Source: a virus. From it: a DNA stretch of 41,803 bases. The DNA lies in the IMG/VR virus record IMGVR_UViG_3300001749_000008, positions 1 to 41,803 of that record; one strand, 5' to 3'. Made by a program: the position numbers and the translations under genes. Below the pieces are notes generated by a model. It was given only the letters and a program-made list of their open reading frames with translations. It was not told the origin of the DNA and made no database searches. How positions within the stretch are numbered: position 1 is the first letter of the stretch; each line of letters begins with the position of its first letter. Of the stretch, positions 14,184-22,086 are shown one piece after another.

Positions 14184-14618
14184 TTATTTAATTTTTACTT
14201 TCTTCTTTTTGTCTTTCTTCTTAATATAATTAAGAGAAACAATCAGAAGACCGTTTTCAAAATTCGCTTGAATAGATTCATGATCGATATTGTCATTTAG
14301 ACGGAATTTTTTGGCGAATGCTCTTTTAGCAATTCCTTTATGGACATAGTTGGTTTCAGTATCCGGTTCAGATTTATTAGCCTTAACCACAAGCATGTCC
14401 CCATCAATTTCTACGTTGACTTCGTCTTTAGTAAATCCTGCTACAGCAATCTCGACAGAGATACCATTCTCAGTTTTAACGACGTTATGAGGTGGGTATG
14501 TTTCGAAATTGCCTTGTGATAAAAACTTATCAAAGTTCTTAAACAATACATCTGCACCTAGAAGTACTTTATCCATACTATCGATGTTTTTCTCAAAATC
14601 TTTAAAATTAAATGCCAT
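14184..14618 (-). CDS. Small heat-shock protein (Hsp20/alpha-crystallin)
   Basis: A 144-residue holdase chaperone. The alpha-crystallin domain spans about residues 44-130: GISVEIAVAGFTKDEVNVEIDGDMLVVKA is the first sheet and FENGLLIVSLNY the A-x-x-x-x-G-L-L-x-V/I signature near the end, followed by a Lys-rich tail. Hsp20 genes are common in T4-like phages, where a role in folding virion proteins is suspected. It is the last minus-strand gene before the muramidase. The hairpin and late-like box upstream (14647-14686) may give it its own transcript. Confidence 0.92.
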   Translation of the reverse strand: MAFNFKDFEKNIDSMDKVLLGADVLFKNFDKFLSQGNFETYPPHNVVKTENGISVEIAVAGFTKDEVNVEIDGDMLVVKANKSEPDTETNYVHKGIAKRAFAKKFRLNDNIDHESIQANFENGLLIVSLNYIKKKDKKKKVKIK

Positions 14619-14646
14619 TTAATTCTCCTATTAAGCAAGTTTGGTG

Positions 14647-14677
14647 GCTGAGAGTCCAATTATGCAACTCTCAGCCA
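14647..14677. terminator. Hairpin, 10-bp perfect stem
   Basis: GGCTGAGAGT (14647-14656) and ACTCTCAGCC (14668-14677) form a perfect stem with an 11-nt loop, between the phosphoesterase stop and the Hsp20 start. On the minus strand it has no U-run after it. It may act as a terminator for the upstream operon or as a 5' hairpin of the Hsp20 message. Confidence 0.55.
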
Positions 14678-14678
14678 T

Positions 14679-14686
14679 ATTTATGA
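14679..14686 (-). promoter_or_regulatory. Candidate late promoter CATAAATA for Hsp20
   Basis: The minus strand reads CATAAATA, one base from the TATAAATA late consensus, and points to the Hsp20 gene 60 bp downstream. As at 2298, a perfect hairpin follows directly, at the expected 5' end of the transcript. Confidence 0.4.
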
Positions 14687-14692
14687 CGATTA

Positions 14693-15490
14693 TTAGCATT
14701 CGAAAATCCTTTGATCGTCAAAATCCGGATTTTCGCCATTGTAGCCACGGGGGTTACAAATGATTCGAGTTCCACCTATACTATAGTCATTAGATGAATG
14801 CACGTGACCATGTGTCCACATTTTAATTTGTGGGCGCGCTTCGATAAAATCAAATAACTCTGAACAAAAGCCGCCATTCATGTAAATTTGATCTTTAAAT
14901 CGAGGCGTAACACTTAGTCGAGAAGGAGCATGATGGGTACAGACCACAACATTCTCTTCACCTGCACTCTCTTTATCGATGAAACTTAAACTATCACGAT
15001 GTTCCATAAATGTATCGTAAGGATTCAATTTACGATATGCACCTTGTCTATGTCTAGTAATGATTTTGTAATCGTTCATACCAGAGTTTATTGTAGAATA
15101 TGTGATTGGGCAGTCTTTATTCACATCTGTCCACAGACATGTACCTATAAACTTAATGTTATCAATTACAATAGATTGCTTTTCAAGAAGGTGAATGTTC
15201 CTATACGGAGCTACTTCTTTGCGAATGATTTTTAATGTGTCTTCAAATCTTCCGTGGTAATGCTCATGGTTACCAATAACATAAATCACATCTTTCCAGT
15301 TCTGACTACAATGCTGTAAGAAATTTCTGAAGTGATTAGCGACACTATAATATGGGCTATTTACATTGCGCTTAAAATATTCCGCAACTAAGATATCCCC
15401 AGACAAAATAAGAAGATCCGAGCGAGCATTAGTTGGTCTATAAGTGTGTTCAAATTCTAAATGTAAATCACTAACTAATTGTATCTTCAT
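14693..15490 (-). CDS. Calcineurin-like metallophosphoesterase
   Basis: A 265-residue dimetal phosphoesterase with the full set of motifs in order: DLH near residue 8, LSGDILV near 30, VIGNHEH near 70, VCTHHAP near 187 and THGHVHSS near 227. Such phage enzymes may act on 2',3'-cyclic phosphates, cyclic nucleotides or nucleotides; the substrate cannot be told from sequence. With the RNA ligases and kinase in the same region, an RNA-end role is possible. Start ATG 15490 lies within the end of the 87-aa gene upstream (20-nt overlap). Confidence 0.88.
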   Translation of the reverse strand: MKIQLVSDLHLEFEHTYRPTNARSDLLILSGDILVAEYFKRNVNSPYYSVANHFRNFLQHCSQNWKDVIYVIGNHEHYHGRFEDTLKIIRKEVAPYRNIHLLEKQSIVIDNIKFIGTCLWTDVNKDCPITYSTINSGMNDYKIITRHRQGAYRKLNPYDTFMEHRDSLSFIDKESAGEENVVVCTHHAPSRLSVTPRFKDQIYMNGGFCSELFDFIEARPQIKMWTHGHVHSSNDYSIGGTRIICNPRGYNGENPDFDDQRIFEC

Positions 15491-15734
15491 AAATCAAATT
15501 ATTCCTTATCCAGTTTCTCGTGCGGTAGACCCTGTTACCATTTTTAGAGAGCTGATAATACTTATCATTTTTACTAATTCCAATATGTTTGTAAGTGAAT
15601 CTATTACCATTGTAAACGGTAAGACGTTTCATCACACCTTGGATTTTGATAGAGTATAATCGCCCCTCTTCAAGGTTCCAAAAATATCCCGGCAGGCCTT
15701 CAACTGCTGCGTATTTTTCATGAAAATTAATCAT
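15471..15734 (-). CDS. Hypothetical protein with NUMOD4-like pattern, 87 aa
   Basis: The sequence GLPGYFWNLEEGRLYSIKI followed by YRTRNWI faintly resembles the NUMOD4/HNH-accessory pattern, in which a Tyr/Trp-rich segment is followed by G-x-(L/I)-(W/Y)-S. No nuclease motif is present. Its start overlaps the stop of the 77-aa gene as ATGA. It may be a stand-alone DNA-binding module; function unknown. Confidence 0.6.
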   Translation of the reverse strand: MINFHEKYAAVEGLPGYFWNLEEGRLYSIKIQGVMKRLTVYNGNRFTYKHIGISKNDKYYQLSKNGNRVYRTRNWIRNNLIYEDTIS

Positions 15735-15964
15735 AGTTCAACCCATCTAATAGTATGTTTAAATCCGGCTTGTGTCATAGCTGACCAATATATGTATAAC
15801 AGCCCATGTGAGTGAGCACTACCCATGTGGACAGTATCTCTAATAGCATAGGGAACCCAATCTGTAACATATTGTGTAAGAGCATCATCTAAAGATTTCG
15901 CAGATGAGCTTACAATCGTACCTTTAGGACAGATGATGATATGGATTTCGATTTCTTCACTCAT
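15731..15964 (-). CDS. Hypothetical protein, 77 aa
   Basis: A 77-residue protein in a run of small overlapping minus-strand genes. It begins EIEIHIIICPKGTIVSSSA and contains a helix with DALTQYVTDW. No family was recognised. Overlaps at both ends (8 nt upstream, ATGA downstream) support translation. Confidence 0.6.
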   Translation of the reverse strand: MSEEIEIHIIICPKGTIVSSSAKSLDDALTQYVTDWVPYAIRDTVHMGSAHSHGLLYIYWSAMTQAGFKHTIRWVEL

Positions 15965-16160
15965 CGATTGCCACCAAATCTGCTAGAGCACACGTATAGA
16001 ATTGTGATGCTCCGTCTTCGATGACACATACGTGCGGAATACCTGTATCCAGAGTGTCGTCGCTATCAAGACCATACGTATAACCATTATACATTTTCAC
16101 AACAGTTCCAGCTTTCAAGCCGCTTGCCTGATCTTCATTTACAGTATATTTAGTGTTCAT
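15957..16160 (-). CDS. Hypothetical protein, 67 aa
   Basis: An acidic 67-residue protein with a beta-type pattern (GTVVKMYNGYTYGL, HVCVIEDGASQFYTC), possibly a small SH3-like barrel. Its ATG overlaps the TGA of the membrane protein upstream. No family was recognised. Confidence 0.6.
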   Translation of the reverse strand: MNTKYTVNEDQASGLKAGTVVKMYNGYTYGLDSDDTLDTGIPHVCVIEDGASQFYTCALADLVAIDE

Positions 16161-16837
16161 GGTACCAATACATCCTTTGCGTTAGTGTGGCATAGTTTAA
16201 TGCGTTCATTTCGCATGTCTTCAGTAGATTTCCCAAGCTTCTTTTCATTTTCAGAGCTAACGCGAATGCCCCAACCGTTTTTGTGAAGATCACCACCCAT
16301 ACACGTGTTAAACAGCGCTTGATATCGCTTCTCTTCAGGAGCAAGAGTTTCTACGGTTTTAGTTTTAATAACGGTTTTGGTTACTATTTGCGGCGTCATA
16401 TCTATAAAATCTAACGCTTTAGCATCACAATATTCGTGTTGGCCGGCAAGCGGATCAACCTTATGATCATCAAACGCGTACAATGAAACTGATTCCTTAC
16501 ATTTAGCATATGCGTCGCCATATTTGGCCGCAATAGTTTGTACGACTGGGACTTTAACTCTGACAGTTTTGTAGTCCGGAGGAGGAACTGACGATAAGAC
16601 GGCATACACTATCCACATAATCCCGACTCCTTGTGCTGCTGCCCACATACGCCATGTGGGATTACTGTACTCGAGAGAGCCGTATTTGGGGGTAGTACTC
16701 CCATGATCGCGCTGAACCCACGAGATAACACCGACAACGGCACAAACTACCGTCGCAAGTATGAATGGCACAAATAAAGTATCTGCTATGCCATTCGCAA
16801 AATGTCCAATCCAACTAATCATATCAATTCCATTCAT
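16157..16837 (-). CDS. Two-pass membrane protein, 226 aa
   Basis: Two hydrophobic segments, about residues 18-40 (ADTLFVPFILATVVCAVVGV) and 66-85 (AAAQGVGIMWIVYAVLSSV), are followed by a soluble domain of about 140 residues with six Cys. The layout suggests an inner-membrane anchor with a large hydrophilic domain on one side. Comparable phage proteins act in superinfection exclusion or membrane remodelling, but no specific family is recognised. It shares the operon of the two phosphoesterases. Confidence 0.7.
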   Translation of the reverse strand: MNGIDMISWIGHFANGIADTLFVPFILATVVCAVVGVISWVQRDHGSTTPKYGSLEYSNPTWRMWAAAQGVGIMWIVYAVLSSVPPPDYKTVRVKVPVVQTIAAKYGDAYAKCKESVSLYAFDDHKVDPLAGQHEYCDAKALDFIDMTPQIVTKTVIKTKTVETLAPEEKRYQALFNTCMGGDLHKNGWGIRVSSENEKKLGKSTEDMRNERIKLCHTNAKDVLVP

Positions 16838-16845
16838 ATAAGTGT

Positions 16846-17454
16846 TTAATCGGGGCCAGAGTTATTACCCCACGGGTCTTCGTTAGGCGCGTATTTGTAT
16901 TTTTCAAACTGAGCAGTAATCTTCTTTTCCAGTTCATCGAAATGAACTGGGCGATAGTCCTGTTGCTCAACACAAACACTCATATAACGAGGATCGATCT
17001 TATCATTCAACATCACACGATTGCCATGTAGATGACCGTGAACATTTACACGAAAGCGCGCAATTGAATCCGGGTGAATTGGGATATGGGTCATGACCCA
17101 GCGAGCTTTACCGCCAGACATGGTCACATTAACTCCACGCAAAGCTTCAAAGCCAGCTGCATAATAATCTTTATTCTTAAATGGGTCATGATTACCCATG
17201 ATCAAGATTTTACGACCATTAAGACGTTCAAGTGTTTTAAGATTTTTTCGAGCAATGACAACATCACCCAAGTGATATACGGTATCATGCGGTTTTACAA
17301 CTTCATTCCAACGTTCAACCATTGTATTATCCATCTCTTCGTTTGAAGTAAATGGTCGCAATGGCGTGCCATCGGGGTTCTTGAATTTTGCCCAAGAATT
17401 AGCATGTCCGAAATGAGTATCGGAAATTACAAATCTGTTTACATATTTAGTCAT
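16846..17454 (-). CDS. Calcineurin-like metallophosphoesterase, short form
   Basis: A 202-residue phosphoesterase of the MJ0936/YfcE-like or UDP-hydrolase-like type found in many phages. Motifs: VISDTHFGH near residue 9, YHLGDVVI near 61, LIMGNHDPF near 85, MTHIP near 119 and VHGHLHGN near 135. Metal-binding Asp, Asn and His residues are complete. It is not closely similar to the 265-aa phosphoesterase at 14693, so the two probably act on different substrates. The start overlaps the lipoprotein gene by 8 nt. Confidence 0.88.
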   Translation of the reverse strand: MTKYVNRFVISDTHFGHANSWAKFKNPDGTPLRPFTSNEEMDNTMVERWNEVVKPHDTVYHLGDVVIARKNLKTLERLNGRKILIMGNHDPFKNKDYYAAGFEALRGVNVTMSGGKARWVMTHIPIHPDSIARFRVNVHGHLHGNRVMLNDKIDPRYMSVCVEQQDYRPVHFDELEKKITAQFEKYKYAPNEDPWGNNSGPD

Positions 17455-17695
17455 ATCGAATCGTTTTTCCTTTGAACCAACCCTCGCAAACAGTTCCTTT
17501 TACTGCTGCGCCTGTCGCCGTTTTTGCTCGAAAGCCGGTTTTAAATGCGTCATCTTCGCTACACGAGAAGAATTCATATCCAGTAATCTCAATGTCAGTG
17601 TGACCTTGAATTTCGAGCAATTTACTAGCGCTCTCATCACGGGTGCAGGCGGCGATTGAAGCGGTCATTGCTACAAGTAAAATCACTTTCTTCAT
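17447..17695 (-). CDS. Small lipoprotein, 82 aa
   Basis: The N-terminus MKKVILLVAMTASIAAC is a lipoprotein signal with the lipobox S-I-A-A-C (Cys-17). The mature part is small, with three further Cys that could form disulfides in the periplasm. Phage lipoproteins often act in superinfection exclusion or lysis, but this one has no known family. AAAGGAAAAT sits before the ATG. Confidence 0.7.
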   Translation of the reverse strand: MKKVILLVAMTASIAACTRDESASKLLEIQGHTDIEITGYEFFSCSEDDAFKTGFRAKTATGAAVKGTVCEGWFKGKTIRYD

Positions 17696-17708
17696 ATTAT
17701 TTTCCTTT

Positions 17709-17894
17709 TCAATCTTCTAAAATTTCTACAGCATCGCAATTAAACCAGGTTCGGCCATCATCAGTCATTGTAGGAAGTTGATCATGATCAGGATCGTAGC
17801 CTTCACATACTTCTAAAATTTTATCGTGGAATTCTTCATACCAAAAATGACCTTTGCCTGGAATGATTCGAAACTTTGTACCAACACCAATCAT
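17709..17894 (-). CDS. Hypothetical protein, 61 aa
   Basis: A 61-residue acidic protein with KFRIIPGKGHFWYEEFHDKI near the start and WFNCDAVEIL at the end. The arrangement of short strands resembles small host-takeover proteins of phages. Its ATG overlaps the stop of the promoter-proximal 59-aa gene. No family was recognised. Confidence 0.6.
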   Translation of the reverse strand: MIGVGTKFRIIPGKGHFWYEEFHDKILEVCEGYDPDHDQLPTMTDDGRTWFNCDAVEILED

Positions 17895-18070
17895 GTTACA
17901 GCCTTTACAATTTTGTTTTCAGAGTTAAGAACATAACCCTTAATATCAAAAACACGGGTCATTAGAGACTCATATACTTTTTCAAAAGTCGGCTGGCCAT
18001 CCTTCAAACCAAACACAACGTCTTCAATTTCCATTAGGGCGAGTAACGCGTCATCACGATCTATCATCAT
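17891..18070 (-). CDS. Hypothetical protein, 59 aa, first gene after a strong promoter
   Basis: ATG 18070 has AAAGGAG 6 nt upstream and lies about 20 nt after the -10 of a consensus promoter. The stop (TGA 17893-17891) overlaps the next ATG. The 59-residue product is acidic and helical (DDALLALMEIEDVVFGL) with no recognised family. As the first gene of an early-type transcript, a host-directed role is plausible. Confidence 0.7.
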   Translation of the reverse strand: MMIDRDDALLALMEIEDVVFGLKDGQPTFEKVYESLMTRVFDIKGYVLNSENKIVKAVT

Positions 18071-18091
18071 ATCTGCTCCTTTGTTATTATT

Positions 18092-18120
18092 ATAATATCA
18101 AATCTGAGCAAAAATGTCAA
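18092..18120 (-). promoter_or_regulatory. sigma70-type promoter
   Basis: On the minus strand, TTGACA (18120-18115), a 17-bp spacer and TATTAT (18097-18092) match the sigma70 consensus at 11 of 12 positions. It drives the 59-aa gene and the genes to 14693. Strong host-like promoters are typical of early genes in T4-like phages. Confidence 0.85.
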
Positions 18121-18138
18121 CCAAATCCGCGATTTATT

Positions 18139-18345
18139 TTACACGGGACCAATTTCTGCGCAAACGCGGTCAAAAATCCATTGATGTGGATCACCCGTGC
18201 GCGCTTTTGCTGTACCATATGGCATCTCGCCTGAGCTTAAATAATATTCAAAAGCATATGGGTAAAATTCAGGATTATTATACACCATATATTCAGCATT
18301 TTCCAAAGTTATATTAAACTTCACGATTGGGCACTCATTATTCAT
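18139..18345 (-). CDS. Hypothetical protein, 68 aa
   Basis: I chose ATG 18345 because it overlaps the ligase stop (ATGAATAA); a TTG 12 nt upstream is the alternative. The 68-residue product contains aromatic-rich EYMVYNNPEFYPYAFEYYL and no recognised family. It is the last gene before the promoter at 18092. Confidence 0.65.
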   Translation of the reverse strand: MNNECPIVKFNITLENAEYMVYNNPEFYPYAFEYYLSSGEMPYGTAKARTGDPHQWIFDRVCAEIGPV

Positions 18346-19477
18346 AATCACGCACAATCTTAAATTTTGGGAAGCGGGGTTTACCAGCTGGTGTATAGTT
18401 TTGAAACATTACAGTTCCAGGTTTGCCGATAAATTCTTCTTTATTTTCAAGAAGCTTTTGGCAATATTCAAATGTCCCATTCGGCATTGCTGTAAAAGTT
18501 TGACCATCTGGAAGTTTGCATATTACTCTGCTCGCGATACCGGCACGATTGCCTTCTCCTTCAGTAATATCAAGGATTTCAAATTCTTCATCTTGGAATT
18601 CTTTCCATTTCAGAAGCTCTTTCGAACGTTTGTTAAGATACAACATATCAACAAGGCGGATCATTGCACCTTCATACCCGTCTTCGATAAATGATGATGC
18701 AATTTCGGCAACTTTATCTACATCAAATTCGATGAGTAGAGTATCGACCAATTCTACACAATCGGTATTTTCAAAATTATCATAGTAAATGAACTTGAAA
18801 CAAGCTTGTCGCGCACTAAATCCAGCCGGCTTTCCAATATCGGCGTCAAAGATATAAAATTTAAGCTTTTCCTTAGATTCGGCTAAGTCTTCTGTAGTTG
18901 GTTTCTTTTTATTAATAAGCGACGTCAACTTATCGAAATTGTCACGGAAGGTGTGATTGTAAAGCTCGCCGTCCAAGGTCAGATCGGGATACTCTTCAAA
19001 AATAAACTGAACTGCTTCAAAAATGTGAGGAGATGAAAGGATTTCTTTACCAGAACGATAAAACATTCCTTTACTATTAATGATACAACGAATCCCATCC
19101 AATTTTGGTTGAATGTAAACTAGAGATACACCGGCTTTAAGAAGAAACTTTAAGCGATCTTGCCATTTCGAGGCGAGCATAGGTTTAAAATGTCTAACAC
19201 GATCTACGTCATCTCGACTCTTCCAATAATCGCGTTCGAGCCTATGTTCATATAGCGACTCAATTTCTGATGCGGCCTGTTCTTCAGGTGTAGTTTCGTT
19301 TGCTTTACCAACGTTTTTACCTACAGCAGTAGTCCATTTTGAAACAACTTTCTTTCCATCTTCCTGACCAGATGTTGTTCTAAATTCAGAGCCTTGCTGC
19401 TCGGCAAACCAAATTTGTATTTTACCTGCTGAAGTACGCTTATAAAGAGTGTCACTTTTAATATTCATCGTACCCAT
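18338..19477 (-). CDS. 30: ATP-dependent DNA ligase
   Basis: A 379-residue ligase that seals nicks through an enzyme-AMP intermediate. The adenylation lysine is in YIQPKLDGIRCI (K125), motif III is LTLDGELYN, motif IV is DGYEGAMIRL and motif V is LLKWKEF. A C-terminal OB domain follows. The first 80 residues resemble a WGR-like domain (KIQIWFAEQQG...KVVSKWT), as in other short phage ligases. T4 gp30 is longer (487) and of different architecture, so the gene symbol is by role. ATG 19468 is an alternative start because it overlaps the preceding stop as ATGA. Confidence 0.9.
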   Translation of the reverse strand: MGTMNIKSDTLYKRTSAGKIQIWFAEQQGSEFRTTSGQEDGKKVVSKWTTAVGKNVGKANETTPEEQAASEIESLYEHRLERDYWKSRDDVDRVRHFKPMLASKWQDRLKFLLKAGVSLVYIQPKLDGIRCIINSKGMFYRSGKEILSSPHIFEAVQFIFEEYPDLTLDGELYNHTFRDNFDKLTSLINKKKPTTEDLAESKEKLKFYIFDADIGKPAGFSARQACFKFIYYDNFENTDCVELVDTLLIEFDVDKVAEIASSFIEDGYEGAMIRLVDMLYLNKRSKELLKWKEFQDEEFEILDITEGEGNRAGIASRVICKLPDGQTFTAMPNGTFEYCQKLLENKEEFIGKPGTVMFQNYTPAGKPRFPKFKIVRDYE

Positions 19478-19680
19478 GTCTTTCTATTCGAATATTGCAC
19501 GATATCTACATCCGTTCCAAAACCTTCGTCAATAATTACCCATTCTACCACCTCATGTTCGATACACAATTTTCCCCACCAAGTCTTACCGACCCGCTTA
19601 TTCTCAGTAACCTCATATTCGATGGCAACTACATCAGTGTCAGTTAGATCGCCTACGAATGGTTTTTCAGACGTTTTCAT
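19465..19680 (-). CDS. Hypothetical protein, 71 aa
   Basis: The likely start is ATG 19680, 7 nt after GGAG; ATG 19683 and an upstream TTG are alternatives. The product has beta-type segments (VVAIEYEVTENKRV, HEVVEWVII) with a Gly-Trp-rich turn GKTWWGKL. Its start lies inside the 21-aa lipoprotein-like ORF in another frame. No family was recognised. Confidence 0.6.
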   Translation of the reverse strand: MKTSEKPFVGDLTDTDVVAIEYEVTENKRVGKTWWGKLCIEHEVVEWVIIDEGFGTDVDIVQYSNRKTWVR

Positions 19681-19732
19681 CATCGCACTCCGCAAATACC
19701 ACAGTTAAACCAATTGCAAGAAGCTTCTTCAT
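19667..19732 (-). CDS. Tiny lipoprotein-like peptide, 21 aa
   Basis: ATG 19732 overlaps the TGA of the 48-aa membrane protein upstream. The 21 residues form almost only a signal peptide with a lipobox-like end: MKKLLAIGLTVVFAEC followed by DDENV. This resembles entericidin-like or Rz1-like mini-lipoproteins. It overlaps the start of the 71-aa gene in another frame. Short length makes this tentative. Confidence 0.45.
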   Translation of the reverse strand: MKKLLAIGLTVVFAECDDENV

Positions 19733-19875
19733 AGCAAGCATCCAAAAATAAATCCAGCCGCTAAAGAAAGAGGAAACAGCCAAATGCCATGGGAAAACTG
19801 AGACATAAATCCATTCCAAAATGCATTTTCAATATTCTTACCAATTCCTAAAAAATGTTTCTTATATAGCATCAT
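19729..19875 (-). CDS. Small membrane protein, 48 aa
   Basis: ATG 19875 follows a GGA-containing leader and is directly downstream of the RNA ligase stop (13 nt). Residues about 28-48 form a hydrophobic helix (GIWLFPLSLAAGFIFGCLL). The TGA overlaps the start of the next mini-ORF. Together with the mini-lipoprotein it could be a membrane-acting pair, such as lysis or exclusion peptides; this is inference only. Confidence 0.55.
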   Translation of the reverse strand: MMLYKKHFLGIGKNIENAFWNGFMSQFSHGIWLFPLSLAAGFIFGCLL

Positions 19876-19888
19876 ATTATTTTTTCCT

Positions 19889-20923
19889 TTAACCCTGTCG
19901 AATAAGATATTTATTAGAAATTACTTTAAAACTAAATTCGCTTTTCATATCCTTAAAAACCAATCCTTCACGATATTTAGCATTGATAGACTTACCGTCC
20001 GCATAAGCAATAAGCTTATCCATGGTGTCAATACCAAGATTTTCTAAAGTATCATCTAATCCTATTACAGGAACATGATTAATCTTTTCTAATAGGCCAT
20101 TACGTTCAAAATATTCAGCGGCTTCATGTGGAAGCATGTAGCGATATTCATCAATTAGAAAAATATTGAAAGCGTAGAAGCTAATCGCAGAAAGGCTTTC
20201 GATATTACCCTGAACACCAGGACCCATCATTTCGCCCTGAATGGCAATGTTGTCTTCACAATGATTTTCCATCCAACCTCTCATACCACTTTCATTAAAC
20301 AGTTTAACGAAAGCATTACCGACATCATCAATCTTAAGACTTAGATTACGAGAACATACACCGACATCGCCGCGATTGTGATACATGGTCATGCTACTAC
20401 CTTCAAGCTTGACTGTAACTTCATATTGGCGATCTAGATTAGCGAAAATATCGCTGCCGATATTTTGACAACGTTCTTGATCAGTCTTACGGAGAAATTC
20501 AGGAAAGTTACCTCTAATTTTACCAGCAAGCTGGGCAGGAATAATTGGCTCCCACTTATGAACATCCAATAATTCAGCAAAATCTTGATCTTGATGAAGA
20601 CCATTAAATTGTTGGGCAGCCTCAGGAAAGCTCGCAATCGGTAGAGCTAGACCTTGTGATACTTGACCGCGCAATCTAATAGTCTTCAGACGTGCACCAT
20701 GATGACCTTGCCAACTGATTTTATTATTCATTAGAAATTGGAAACGATGATCACTTTCTGGAAGGAAGCTATCGATTTCAAAATAAAGACAATCGTCTCC
20801 CTCTTTGAACTCGCCCTTTTTAGATACTACATCCCAGCCACCTACTCGCACACATTCGATCGCATCTGCATTTTCGATAGGACGAACTCCATCGATTTTT
20901 CTAATTGTCGCCATTTTTCTCAT
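19889..20923 (-). CDS. RNA ligase of the Rnl5/DraRnl type
   Basis: This 344-residue RNA ligase has an N-terminal OB-like domain (residues 5-130) followed by the nucleotidyltransferase domain, the order seen in Deinococcus DraRnl-type ligases. The AMP-accepting lysine is in VTVKLEGSSM (K172). Motif III is FYAFNIF, motif IV is YREGLVFK and motif V is SFKVISNKYL. It repairs nicked or broken RNA, perhaps host tRNAs cut by antiphage nucleases. It is the first gene after the promoter at 20978 and shares the genome with an Rnl1-type ligase and a polynucleotide kinase. Confidence 0.85.
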   Translation of the reverse strand: MRKMATIRKIDGVRPIENADAIECVRVGGWDVVSKKGEFKEGDDCLYFEIDSFLPESDHRFQFLMNNKISWQGHHGARLKTIRLRGQVSQGLALPIASFPEAAQQFNGLHQDQDFAELLDVHKWEPIIPAQLAGKIRGNFPEFLRKTDQERCQNIGSDIFANLDRQYEVTVKLEGSSMTMYHNRGDVGVCSRNLSLKIDDVGNAFVKLFNESGMRGWMENHCEDNIAIQGEMMGPGVQGNIESLSAISFYAFNIFLIDEYRYMLPHEAAEYFERNGLLEKINHVPVIGLDDTLENLGIDTMDKLIAYADGKSINAKYREGLVFKDMKSEFSFKVISNKYLIRQG

Positions 20924-20977
20924 GGTGTTTCTTTCTTCTTGTGTAATATTTTATTTGATGAAATTCTTATAATCTTT

Positions 20978-21005
20978 CTTATAACTTTTTGGTTGGAATT
21001 GTCAA
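20978..21005 (-). promoter_or_regulatory. sigma70-type promoter
   Basis: TTGACA (21005-21000), 16-bp spacer, TATAAG (20983-20978) on the minus strand. It lies in the roughly 100-bp gap upstream of the RNA ligase gene and downstream of the small lipoprotein gene. Confidence 0.7.
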
Positions 21006-21024
21006 CAATGACTTTCATGAGCCG

Positions 21025-21330
21025 TCATTGATCCAGCTCTACCCCGTCTATACTATAGCTCTCGCCAGGCGTTCCACACATAGGTTTACCGTTCCTATCT
21101 AACCGCGGAATCGTATTACTTTCAAGGGTATTAATAATATAATTGCAGCGCGTTGCAGGATCTACCCAAATTCGTATAAACTTTACGTTAGATTCTGAGT
21201 AAAGACCGCCGTATCCACTGATGGAACTTCCATCAACTGGAACTGGGTCGCGCCCTTCCGTACAAGCTGCTGTGACTAAGACAAGAGCTGCTACAAGAGT
21301 AACTTTAATATTCTTCGAATAGCAATACAT
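21025..21330 (-). CDS. Small lipoprotein, 101 aa
   Basis: ATG 21330 is chosen because AAGGA lies 7 nt upstream; ATG 21345 is also in frame. The signal region ends in a lipobox (LVTAAC). The mature part contains KFIRIWVDPATRCNYI and KPMCGTPGES, a pattern I have seen in small phage periplasmic proteins without known role. It overlaps the end of the kinase gene. Confidence 0.7.
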   Translation of the reverse strand: MYCYSKNIKVTLVAALVLVTAACTEGRDPVPVDGSSISGYGGLYSESNVKFIRIWVDPATRCNYIINTLESNTIPRLDRNGKPMCGTPGESYSIDGVELDQ

Positions 21331-21823
21331 CAATAAATCCTTCATCAGTTGTTGGTTGTTGATATGAGGTGGCCATATTCTTTAATACCTTGTTAGGTAT
21401 AGTTTTGCCAAGTCTTTCATTTAATCGTCGATAATGTTCCTCGGCATCAGGTGTAGGAAATACAAAAGCTCTAAGTTCATGCGTATTTTCAAAGATCTTT
21501 ACAAATCGTGCTCTTGATTTCGGTGTCAAATTTGTACGATCGATTACAACTATTTTATGTTGAATCTTAGCAAGAACTTTCGCTACATTGAATACATACG
21601 CTTGAGCTGCTTTACCGTATTTGGTAAATCCTTCATTATAAGTGATGCCGTCTTTATCTGCCTTTTCTTTGATATAGTTATCGGAAGACACTACGCGAAT
21701 ATCTTCATCCGGATTGAGTTTAAATAATTCTTCAATCCAAGTAGACTTACCAGACGCTGGCATTCCAACTAAAACCCAACACTGCGGTTTTGATACGTCC
21801 ATTTCATTTATTTCAGCCGTCAT
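21305..21823 (-). CDS. Polynucleotide kinase (kinase domain only)
   Basis: A 172-residue P-loop kinase like the N-terminal half of T4 Pnkp. The Walker A motif is VGMPASGKST at residues 19-28, the Asp base region is VVSSDNYI and the lid follows VIDRTNLTPKSRARFV. The phosphatase half of T4 Pnkp (301 residues) is missing, but other phosphoesterases and a HAD nucleotidase are encoded nearby. It would phosphorylate 5'-OH RNA or DNA ends so that ligases can seal them. It lies two genes downstream of the Rnl1-type ligase. Confidence 0.85.
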   Translation of the reverse strand: MTAEINEMDVSKPQCWVLVGMPASGKSTWIEELFKLNPDEDIRVVSSDNYIKEKADKDGITYNEGFTKYGKAAQAYVFNVAKVLAKIQHKIVVIDRTNLTPKSRARFVKIFENTHELRAFVFPTPDAEEHYRRLNERLGKTIPNKVLKNMATSYQQPTTDEGFIDVLLFEEY

Positions 21824-22086
21824 TCTAATTTCCTAGTTTCGACCATACCTCGAAACTCCCAGTTCCAAAATTTAGTCTTCTTAAAATTGCTTCTTGTAGC
21901 CTCATAATCAATTTCATAAGGTATGCTTGCAGAGCTTGTCATCCATTTTGCAGCTTTAGTGTGTTTTAAGTGCAAATCTTCAGATTTCAAATACTCTTCA
22001 AAATTCTTCTTACGTAGAGTTTTAAGACAAATATAAAAAGAAAGTGCGAAAGCTGACACAATTCCTACCATTATTTCAATAAGCAT
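21820..22086 (-). CDS. Single-pass membrane protein, 88 aa
   Basis: Residues 1-24 form an N-terminal membrane anchor (IEIMVGIVSAFALSFYICL), followed by a basic soluble domain of about 60 residues. It is coupled by overlap to the RNA ligase upstream and the kinase downstream, so it may tether RNA-repair enzymes, though this is only positional inference. Confidence 0.6.
   Translation of the reverse strand: MLIEIMVGIVSAFALSFYICLKTLRKKNFEEYLKSEDLHLKHTKAAKWMTSSASIPYEIDYEATRSNFKKTKFWNWEFRGMVETRKLE

Noticed and set aside
18114-18317. 67-aa plus-strand ORF starting MSTKSAIYF
   Set aside because: It is antisense to the 68-aa minus-strand gene and begins inside the -35 of a strong minus-strand promoter; no ribosome binding site.
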